DNA of 10,133 bases from Bacteroidota bacterium. GTDB lineage: Bacteria; Bacteroidota; Rhodothermia; Rhodothermales; UBA10348. The stretch is from assembly GCA_022571135.1 (NCBI GenBank), contig JACZYK010000074.1, positions 1-10,133 on the forward strand, given 5' to 3'. Positions 1 through 6,139 of the stretch are shown piece by piece. Position 1 is the first letter of the stretch. Each line of letters opens with the position of its first letter. A program made the translations under genes and the position numbers. The notes under the pieces were generated by a model. That model saw only the letters and a program-made list of their open reading frames with translations. It ran no database searches and was not told the DNA's origin.

Positions 1-677
1 AGGCCATCAACCATTTTCGCGGAGAATTCTACCCGCATGTCGACACGCTGGGTACCGTCACCGTCAGTCACGATGCGGCTCAGCCCGATCTGTCAGAGAG
101 CTTCGCCGCGCTTCGAAGAAACGATGACGTCGTGGCCGACATCGACAAGTACCGGTCCTACTTTGACAAGGAAGTAGACCATGAGATCGAAATGACCGTG
201 CGGGTCGAGAACCTTCCGCTTCCGATTGTCCGGGCGATGGAGATCGACACGCTTTACGTACCGCCGATGGAATGGAACGACGCCATGCCGGTGATGAACT
301 ATCTGTCGAGCATCGAGCAGGTTCACTGGATTCTGCGGGACGTCGCCACGGGGCGGGAAAATATGGATATTGGGTGGAAATTTCAGACGGGCGACATCGT
401 GAAAATCCGCCTTTTCAATAATCCCAAGAGCTTCCACCCGATGAACCATCCATTCCACATGCATGGACAGCGTTTTCTGGTTCTTGAAATGGATGGGGTC
501 CCGTCGACCAATCTTGTCTGGAAGGATACGGCCATCGTGCCCGTCGGCTCGACCATGGACATCCTCCTGGATGCCTCCAATCCCGGACGATGGATGGCCC
601 ACTGTCACATCGCTGAGCATCTTCACGCCGGGATGATGACGATGTTTGAAGTATCGGACTCGAAGACGGCGCAGTAA
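1..677 (+). CDS. Multicopper oxidase, C-terminal part (5' truncated by window edge)
   Basis: The reading frame is open from base 3, with no stop before TAA at 675-677, so the gene starts outside the window; the GTG at 132 is internal. About 224 residues are visible. They form the last cupredoxin domain of a multicopper oxidase, a family that couples one-electron oxidation of a substrate (phenols, metal ions or others) to reduction of O2 to water, usually outside the cytoplasm. The copper ligands are clear. HPFHMHG at 447-467 supplies a type 1, a type 2 and a type 3 histidine. HCHIAEHLHAGM at 600-635 supplies the type 1 cysteine (603), the flanking type 3 histidines (600, 606), the second type 1 histidine (618) and an axial methionine (633). 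A methionine-bearing stretch lies at about 261-300. The substrate cannot be told: laccase-like, or a copper/metal oxidase. Seventy-four bases separate it from glpK; no functional link to glycerol use is evident. Confidence 0.93.
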   Translation, partial: AINHFRGEFYPHVDTLGTVTVSHDAAQPDLSESFAALRRNDDVVADIDKYRSYFDKEVDHEIEMTVRVENLPLPIVRAMEIDTLYVPPMEWNDAMPVMNYLSSIEQVHWILRDVATGRENMDIGWKFQTGDIVKIRLFNNPKSFHPMNHPFHMHGQRFLVLEMDGVPSTNLVWKDTAIVPVGSTMDILLDASNPGRWMAHCHIAEHLHAGMMTMFEVSDSKTAQ

Positions 678-751
678 TGGATTATTATGCGGATGTGTTC
701 TGGTAGGCACTATTTTCAGGAGATTGTCCACTCAATACGTACTGATGGCCG

Positions 752-2236
752 ATGTACATCCTTGCTCTTGACCAGGGTACGACCAGCTCCCGCGCCATCC
801 TGTTTGACCGCGCAGGTAACCCCGTCCGTGTCGCCCAACAGGAGTTCGAGCAGCACTTTCCACGGCCCGGATGGGTTGAACACGATGCCGAGGAGATCTG
901 GGAGACGCAGCTCAAGGTTGCGCGAGAAGTTCTTACGGATCTCGCCGCAGGAGAACTTGCGGCCATCGGAATCACGAATCAGCGAGAAACAACCGTTATC
1001 TGGGACCGCAAAACCGGCAAGCCGGTCCATAACGCTATCGTCTGGCAGGACCGTCGGACCGCCGGCATGTGTGACGATCTCGAGCGCAGGGGTCTTGAAG
1101 CGTTTTTCAGGGAGCGGACCGGTCTCGTACTGGACGCCTATTTCTCGGGGACCAAGGTTGCCTGGATACTCGATAACGTGGACGGAGTACGGCCGCGCGC
1201 CGCGGCTGGCGAGCTGGCCTTCGGCACCATTGACAGCTGGCTCATCTACAATCTGACAGGCGGGCGAACCCATGTCACGGATGCGTCAAACGCGTCCAGG
1301 ACGCTCCTCTACAACATTCACTCCGGTATGTGGGACTCAGATCTAATCGATCTCCTAGAAATTCCCGAGTCCCTTCTTCCGGGCGTCGTGGCATCTTCCG
1401 GGACGTGCGCCCACACAACGGGCGATCTTTTCGGAGCCGAGTTCCCGATTTCGGGAGTTGCCGGAGACCAGCAGGCCGCGCTCTTCGGCCAGAACTGCCT
1501 GAAGCCTGGAATGGTCAAGAACACCTACGGCACGGGGTGTTTCCTTCTCATGAACACGGGCAAAAAGGCCATTCAGTCGACCAGCGGGCTCCTGACAACC
1601 ATAGCCTGGCAGCTCGACGGTCAAACAACCTATGCCCTGGAGGGCAGTGTTTTCATAGGCGGCGCCGTTGTGCAGTGGCTGCGCGATGGTCTTGGGCTTC
1701 TGGAGCGCTCGTCCGATGTCGAAGCGCTCGCCAGAACGGTCCCGGATAACGGTGGAGTTTATTTCGTCCCCGCGTTCGTCGGACTCGGTGCTCCCCACTG
1801 GGATCCGTATGCTAGGGGCGCCATTTTCGGGCTGACCCGAGGCTCTACGCGAGGACATCTGGCGCGCGCTGCGCTCGAATCCATTGCCTATCAGACGGCG
1901 GATCTCCTTGGCGCCATGGTAAGCGATTCGGGCCTCGATCTGGACGAGATTCGCGTAGACGGTGGTGCAGCGGGAAACAATCTTCTCATGCAGTTCCAGG
2001 CGGACCTCCTCGGCGTATCGGTCGTGCGCCCAACGATTACCGAATCCACGGCCCGGGGAGCGGCGTTCCTGGCCGGGCTGGCTGTCGGGTTCTGGAACGA
2101 CGTGGACGAAATCGCTGCCATCTGGAAGGAAGACCGGCGGTTCGAGCGCGATGTCTCGGAAGATGAGGTCAAAGGGCTCATGGCGAACTGGCGGAAGGCC
2201 GTATCCCGTGCGGGCGGTTGGGAGGAGCGGAAGTGA
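752..2236 (+). CDS. glpK: Glycerol kinase
   Basis: Cytosolic kinase of the FGGY family, transferring phosphate from ATP to glycerol to give sn-glycerol 3-phosphate. The 494 residues match the usual 490-505. The N-terminal phosphate-binding stretch ALDQGTTSSR is at residues 5-14. The FGGY signature 1 region (YFSGTKVAWILDN) is at 130-142, the catalytic base is Asp239 in GVAGDQQAALFGQ, and signature 2 (starting GAIFGL) begins at 356. The start is fixed at ATG 752, because an in-frame TGA lies at 743-745 and the family motif begins six codons later. No strong Shine-Dalgarno is seen close by; AGGAGA at 719-724 is too far. The arginine that binds the inhibitor fructose 1,6-bisphosphate in E. coli GlpK (R236) aligns with Glu230 here, and the C-terminus lacks the E. 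coli IIA-Glc contact stretch. Both E. coli-type controls are therefore probably absent (inference). The stop overlaps the glpD start. Confidence 0.98.
   Translation: MYILALDQGTTSSRAILFDRAGNPVRVAQQEFEQHFPRPGWVEHDAEEIWETQLKVAREVLTDLAAGELAAIGITNQRETTVIWDRKTGKPVHNAIVWQDRRTAGMCDDLERRGLEAFFRERTGLVLDAYFSGTKVAWILDNVDGVRPRAAAGELAFGTIDSWLIYNLTGGRTHVTDASNASRTLLYNIHSGMWDSDLIDLLEIPESLLPGVVASSGTCAHTTGDLFGAEFPISGVAGDQQAALFGQNCLKPGMVKNTYGTGCFLLMNTGKKAIQSTSGLLTTIAWQLDGQTTYALEGSVFIGGAVVQWLRDGLGLLERSSDVEALARTVPDNGGVYFVPAFVGLGAPHWDPYARGAIFGLTRGSTRGHLARAALESIAYQTADLLGAMVSDSGLDLDEIRVDGGAAGNNLLMQFQADLLGVSVVRPTITESTARGAAFLAGLAVGFWNDVDEIAAIWKEDRRFERDVSEDEVKGLMANWRKAVSRAGGWEERK
2220..2227 (+). promoter_or_regulatory. 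Ribosome binding site of glpD inside the glpK end
   Basis: GGGAGGAG lies 5 bases before the GTG at 2233. It decides the glpD start: the in-frame TTG at 2218 would have no such element ahead of it, and would place this strong Shine-Dalgarno sequence inside its own first codons. Confidence 0.8.
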
Positions 2237-3792
2237 ACAGAAGCGTTCTTATCGATCGACTCTCAGAACCCGAATTCTGGGACGTTCTCGTGATCGGCGG
2301 TGGCGCGACCGGCCTCGGCGTCGCCGTGGACGCCGCATCGCGTGGATACAGGACAGCTCTCGTCGAACAGAGCGATTTCGGTAAGGGTACGTCCAGCCGC
2401 TCGACAAAGCTGGTTCACGGAGGCGTGCGTTATCTGCAACAGGGCAATGTCTCCCTTGTCATCGAGTCCCTCCGCGAACGTGGCCTGCTCATGCAGAATG
2501 CACCCCACCTCGTTCACGACCTTCCGTTCATCGTTCCCAACTACGACTGGTGGGAAGGACCGTTCTACGGCGTGGGCCTGAAAGTATACGACATACTGGC
2601 CGGGGACCTCGGACTCGGACCCTCCAAGCACCTCTCGCTCGTCGAGACCCTGGAGCGGATTCCTACGCTCGAGCCCGAAGGTCTGCGCGGCGGGGTCATC
2701 TATTACGACGGACAGTTCGATGACGCACGGCTGGCCATCAACCTTGCTCAGACCGCGTATGACCTTGGCGCTGCTGTAGTCAATTATGTCCGTGTGGTCG
2801 ATCTCCGCCGAGAGGGCGGCATCGTTTCGGGCGTGTGCGCCATCGACGAGGAAACCGGAAACGAAATGCAATTATTCGCCCGCGTCGTCGTGAATGCCAC
2901 GGGCGTGTTCTCGGACTCCATTCTTAAGATGGACGATGAAGGCGCCAGACCGATCATACAGCCGAGTCAGGGCAGCCACGTCGTCCTTCAAAGGTCGTTC
3001 CTTCCCGGGGACCATGCCATCATGGTGCCCAGAACGGACGACGGACGCGTTCTTTTCGCTGTACCCTGGCATGACCGGGTGATCGTGGGTACGACGGATG
3101 TGGCCGTCACCGAGCCAGAACTGGAACCGATTCCGACCGGGGAAGAAATCGACTTCCTGCTCGAACACGCGGCGCGGTATCTGACCAAAGATCCGACCCG
3201 ATCGGATGTGCTGAGCGTGTTCGCCGGCCACCGGCCTCTCGTGAGAACGGGCGACGACAGGGGAACGGCCGCGCTCTCGCGTGATCATGTCGTCATGGTT
3301 TCCGTGTCCGGACTGGTGACGATAGTCGGAGGCAAGTGGACGACGTACCGGAAAATGGCACAGGACACGGTCGATCAAGCCGTTATCGTGGCCGGTCTTA
3401 AAGAGAAGCCTTCAGAAACACATACGCTCCGCCTCCATGGATGGCTCGTGCATGCCGACGAGTCCGAAGGATCGTTGGGTTTCTATGGCTCGGACGCCCC
3501 GGCCCTGAGAAGCCTACTGAGCGAGCGAGAGGAGTGGAACGACCTGCTCCATCCCAAGCTTCCGTATCGAGTCGGAGAAATCATCTGGGCGGCCAGGCAT
3601 GAAATGGCCCGAACGGTCGAAGACGTCCTCAGCCGTCGAACCCGCGCGTTACTGCTCGATGCGAGGGCGGCGGTGGCCACGGCATCAACGGTAGCCGAGC
3701 TGCTCGCGGAGGAGCTGGACAGGCCCGCCGGATGGGCGGATCGCCAGGTCGCCGCGTTCAACGAGCTTGCGAGAGGTTATCTGGTTTCGTAG
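2233..3792 (+). CDS. glpD: FAD-dependent glycerol-3-phosphate dehydrogenase
   Basis: Membrane-associated flavoenzyme that oxidises sn-glycerol 3-phosphate to dihydroxyacetone phosphate and passes the electrons to quinone. With the GTG start at 2233 the protein has 519 residues, within the 500-560 usual for aerobic GlpD. The Rossmann FAD site IGGGATGLG is at residues 21-29. The second conserved flavin/substrate stretch GKGTSSRSTKLVHGGVRYL is at 50-68, and the family signature GGKWTTYRKMA at 366-376. A C-terminal helical DAO_C-type domain is visible (YRVGEIIWAARHEMARTVED). GTG is chosen over the in-frame TTG at 2218 because a strong Shine-Dalgarno lies 5 bases before it. GTG also forms a GTGA overlap with the glpK stop, typical of translational coupling. 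No clear terminator hairpin follows the stop. It forms a complete glycerol catabolic pair with glpK; no glpF or regulator gene is adjacent. Confidence 0.97.
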   Translation: MNRSVLIDRLSEPEFWDVLVIGGGATGLGVAVDAASRGYRTALVEQSDFGKGTSSRSTKLVHGGVRYLQQGNVSLVIESLRERGLLMQNAPHLVHDLPFIVPNYDWWEGPFYGVGLKVYDILAGDLGLGPSKHLSLVETLERIPTLEPEGLRGGVIYYDGQFDDARLAINLAQTAYDLGAAVVNYVRVVDLRREGGIVSGVCAIDEETGNEMQLFARVVVNATGVFSDSILKMDDEGARPIIQPSQGSHVVLQRSFLPGDHAIMVPRTDDGRVLFAVPWHDRVIVGTTDVAVTEPELEPIPTGEEIDFLLEHAARYLTKDPTRSDVLSVFAGHRPLVRTGDDRGTAALSRDHVVMVSVSGLVTIVGGKWTTYRKMAQDTVDQAVIVAGLKEKPSETHTLRLHGWLVHADESEGSLGFYGSDAPALRSLLSEREEWNDLLHPKLPYRVGEIIWAARHEMARTVEDVLSRRTRALLLDARAAVATASTVAELLAEELDRPAGWADRQVAAFNELARGYLVS

Positions 3793-3954
3793 GGCTTGTG
3801 TCGGGACCGGCGGAGGCGTCATTCGTCTGCGTGGGTTTTACGAACCTATTGCGCGCCTCGATTCGTTCCAGAAACGGCGGAACAGCTACGGCGTACGAGG
3901 ATCTGTAAATATTCCCGCCCGGTAGCCCTTCCAATCCGGCACTCAAACCTTTTC

Positions 3955-3961
3955 GAGGTGA
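3955..3961 (+). promoter_or_regulatory. Ribosome binding site of the Tat/MBL-fold gene
   Basis: GAGGTGA lies 4 bases before ATG 3966 and 10 bases before a second in-frame ATG at 3972. Either could be used; both keep the twin-arginine motif intact. Confidence 0.6.
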
Positions 3962-3965
3962 AGCG

Positions 3966-4868
3966 ATGCGCATGAATCGACGAGATTTTCTCAAGACCTC
4001 TGCCCTTTCGGCTGTCGGAGCTTCGGCTTTTCCCATCCGCTCGTGGGCCCTATCAAGAGCCGGCGTGTTCACACCGATTCGTCGCGGCGTTGGAACGTTC
4101 GCGGGCCGCGGAGGAACGATCGGCTGGCTGATATCGGACGGCGCGCTCGTCCTCGTGGACTCACAGTTTCCGGAATCGGCCGAGGAGTGCCTCACGGGCA
4201 TCCGGGAACGCAGCACGCGATCGATCGATCTGCTCATCAACTCACACCATCACGGCGATCATACGTCCGGAAACGGAGTGCTCGGCGCCGAGACCACCAA
4301 CATACTGGCCCACCGGAATGTCCCGGTTCTGCAACGGGCATCTGCCCAGAGGCGTGGGAATCTGGACGGGCAGGTATACGCAGATCTGCTGTACGATGCA
4401 TCCTGGAGTCGCGACATCGGTGACGAGGTGGTCCGCTTGAAGTACTATGGCAACGCTCACACGGGCGGAGATTCGGTGATCCATTTCGAGAAGGCGGATG
4501 TGGCCCACCTCGGCGATCTCGTCTTCAACCGGCGGCCACCCTACATCGATCTGCCGGGCGGCTCATCGACCGAGGGCTGGATCGATGTGGTGGAAAAGAT
4601 CCATGCCGACTTCTCCGACGAAACCGTCTTCATCTATGGCCATGCCCATCCGTCGTTCGGAATAACGGGAACCAGAGATGATTTGCTGGCGCAGGCCGAT
4701 TTCCTCTCGGCTCTCATCGAATATGTTGAAGGGGGCATCAAGGATGGAAAATCGAGCGAGGAACTACTAGTGGATCACCTTCCGGGCGTAGAAAAACATT
4801 ATTCGGATAATAACGTCGGCGGTATCCATCGATGCATCCGCACCGTTTTTTCCGAGCTTTCGCAGTAG
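3966..4868 (+). CDS. Tat-exported MBL-fold metallo-hydrolase
   Basis: A 300-residue metallo-beta-lactamase-fold hydrolase, probably acting outside the cytoplasm. The N-terminus carries a twin-arginine motif NRRDFLK (residues 4-10), then a modest hydrophobic segment (about 12-30), as expected for export of a folded metal-loaded enzyme. The dinuclear metal site is complete. SHHHGDH at 93-99 gives His94, His96, Asp98 and His99; His165 lies in NAHTGGD, the bridging Asp184 in HLGDLVF, and the last histidine in GHAHP (226 or 228). Asp184 replaces the cysteine of class B1 beta-lactamases, so a general hydrolase (esterase, lactonase, thioesterase or similar) is more likely than an antibiotic-resistance enzyme. 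The fold resembles SoxH-type or quinoprotein-associated hydrolases, but the substrate is not readable. Start choice: ATG 3966 or ATG 3972. A 173-base gap from glpD suggests its own promoter, though no clear one is seen. A lipoprotein gene follows after 40 bases. Confidence 0.9.
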   Translation: MRMNRRDFLKTSALSAVGASAFPIRSWALSRAGVFTPIRRGVGTFAGRGGTIGWLISDGALVLVDSQFPESAEECLTGIRERSTRSIDLLINSHHHGDHTSGNGVLGAETTNILAHRNVPVLQRASAQRRGNLDGQVYADLLYDASWSRDIGDEVVRLKYYGNAHTGGDSVIHFEKADVAHLGDLVFNRRPPYIDLPGGSSTEGWIDVVEKIHADFSDETVFIYGHAHPSFGITGTRDDLLAQADFLSALIEYVEGGIKDGKSSEELLVDHLPGVEKHYSDNNVGGIHRCIRTVFSELSQ

Positions 4869-4908
4869 CGTCCGCTAGTTTCCATTCGAACTGCCCACCA
4901 ATAGTCAG

Positions 4909-5622
4909 ATGAATCGAATCGCCGTTTTCGCACTGACCCTCTTTGTCGGATGCGGCCGACAACCCTCGGAGCGCCCGTACGATCCGGAAGTGGTGGCCGC
5001 CCGGCCGGACGCAAACAATCCCGCCGGTGAAAACCTGGAGTTTCCGCCTGGATGGAAATATAGACTCGACGTGGCGGATCCGAACATGGTCGTGGGCTCC
5101 GACACCGCGACTTCCGGCATATGGTTCGTAACCATGACGCCGGGCTGGCATATCACAACGAAGCGACCTCGGGCGATTTTGTATCACCCTGCGATTACCG
5201 CCTCCGGCTCATTTACCGCCTCCAGCAAGATTCACCTCATGTATCCGGGCGATCGAAACGAGGCCTATGGCCTCTTCTTCGGTGGGAATAATCTTGAAAG
5301 CGATGCTCAGTCATACCTGTATTTCCTCATTCGTCGAAGCGGCGAGTTTCTCATAAAACGCCGACTGGGAGACGAAACCGAAACGCTTAAGGACTGGACC
5401 GCGCATGAGGTTATCGTTCCCTATGACAACAGCACGGAGGTCATCGCCACGAATACGCTCGCAGTATCGGTGGACGAGACTTCGATAACATATATGGTGA
5501 ACGACGCAGTGGTCCACACGATGGAAAAAGGAGACTTGAATACGGACGGCATCATCGGTCTGAGGTACAATCACGGTATCGACTCGCACGTCGAAACGCT
5601 TGACGTAGTGCGGGCAGAATAA
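4909..5622 (+). CDS. Predicted lipoprotein with DUF1080/LamG-like beta-sandwich domain
   Basis: A protein of 237 residues. Residues 1-15 (MNRIAVFALTLFVGC) form a short signal peptide ending in a probable lipobox, FVGC with Cys15. Phe at -3 is less usual than Leu, so lipidation is likely but not certain. The rest is beta-rich and lacks membrane segments. The run from GLFFGGNN through YFLIRRSGEFLIKRR, then a segment with ETSITYMVNDAVVHTM, and a closing GIIGLRYNHGIDSHVETL looks like the concanavalin-type fold of DUF1080 (3-keto-disaccharide hydrolase-like) or LamG domains, which bind or cleave glycans. This is by sequence style only; no catalytic residues are claimed. The upstream MBL-fold gene ends 40 bases before, on the same strand, so co-transcription is plausible. 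No good Shine-Dalgarno precedes ATG 4909. The gene converges with the unknown gene on the opposite strand, 50 bases apart. Confidence 0.8.
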   Translation: MNRIAVFALTLFVGCGRQPSERPYDPEVVAARPDANNPAGENLEFPPGWKYRLDVADPNMVVGSDTATSGIWFVTMTPGWHITTKRPRAILYHPAITASGSFTASSKIHLMYPGDRNEAYGLFFGGNNLESDAQSYLYFLIRRSGEFLIKRRLGDETETLKDWTAHEVIVPYDNSTEVIATNTLAVSVDETSITYMVNDAVVHTMEKGDLNTDGIIGLRYNHGIDSHVETLDVVRAE

Positions 5623-5672
5623 CGACTGCCGTCACGAAGGCAAGCAACACAGTCAAATTCAAGATGCTCGAT

Positions 5673-6068
5673 TCATGATCCGGGCTTCTTGAGCCCTTCG
5701 ATGACCAGTTCATCGGGAAGGTCATTCCGCTGAGGATTCGGATTGAGGAGATTTCCAGCCAGAGGTGTGTCGAAAGCCGTCACGAAATAGGAGATCGTGG
5801 AGAACCAGAACTCCTGTTGAAATTCGAAAAAGTCTTCATCGAAGCCGCTCTTCTGCCCTTCATGTCCACGGATTTCCAGATAGAACAGACGCGGCCAGTC
5901 CGGATATTTCTCCTGAGCCTCCTTCAGAAGAGAGAAGACATCATTTACGGCTTTCTCGAATCCGTCCTCCGGTGACACGATGTGGTATATCGACACCGTG
6001 TTATTGAAGTTCATCGCGATGCCGGGGGCATCGGGTTTGTCGTACTCCGGGACGAATAGTGGCTCCAT
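5673..6068 (-). CDS. Conserved-looking protein of unknown function, 131 residues
   Basis: I do not recognise this protein. From ATG 6068 it has 131 residues (MEPLFVPEYDKPD to LKKPGS). It is acidic and rich in aromatic residues, with no signal peptide, no clear membrane helix and no cysteine motif. Visible pieces are IYHIVSPEDGFEKAVNDVFS, a probable helix EKAVNDVFSLLKEAQEKYPD, LFYLEIRGHEGQ and the aromatic stretch FFEFQQEFWFSTISYFVTAF. The codon pattern and composition look like a real cytosolic protein. The frame can be extended upstream to a TTG at 6116, but that start lies inside the uvrA terminator hairpin and adds only a basic tail, so ATG 6068 is preferred. No Shine-Dalgarno is obvious. 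It lies downstream of uvrA on the same strand, beyond a terminator, so it may have its own promoter or depend on read-through. Confidence 0.75.
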   Translation of the reverse strand: MEPLFVPEYDKPDAPGIAMNFNNTVSIYHIVSPEDGFEKAVNDVFSLLKEAQEKYPDWPRLFYLEIRGHEGQKSGFDEDFFEFQQEFWFSTISYFVTAFDTPLAGNLLNPNPQRNDLPDELVIEGLKKPGS

Positions 6069-6092
6069 AGTAGTTTCGCGGCGTTTGCGTCG

Positions 6093-6118
6093 AAAAGACG
6101 TTGAAGGCCGCTTCAACG
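6093..6118 (-). terminator. Intrinsic terminator of uvrA
   Basis: A perfect 8-bp stem, CGTTGAAG / CTTCAACG, with a 4-base loop occupies 6099-6118. Read on the minus strand it is followed at once by TCTTTT (6098-6093). It begins 21 bases after the uvrA stop codon, in the expected position and orientation for a Rho-independent terminator. The plus strand has no T-tract after the stem, so it is unlikely to work in both directions. Confidence 0.7.
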
Positions 6119-6139
6119 CGATCCACGCGGGAAGGTTTG

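Noticed and set aside
93..731. A 212-codon open frame on the minus strand opposite the multicopper oxidase.
   Set aside because: The plus strand encodes intact copper-binding motifs over the same bases; the minus product is His/Arg-rich and has no recognisable domain.
678..751. Possible glpK promoter (AT-rich TATTTTC near 713).
   Set aside because: No paired upstream element at a proper distance could be seen, so a promoter call is not supported.
3865..3883. Inverted repeat GTTCC / GGAAC with a 9-base loop between glpD and the MBL-fold gene.
   Set aside because: Only 5 bp of stem and no T-tract; this level is expected by chance.
5624..5654. Weak dyad GACTG / CAGTC between the two convergent genes, considered as a bidirectional terminator.
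   Set aside because: Short stem, 21-base loop and no T-tract on either strand.
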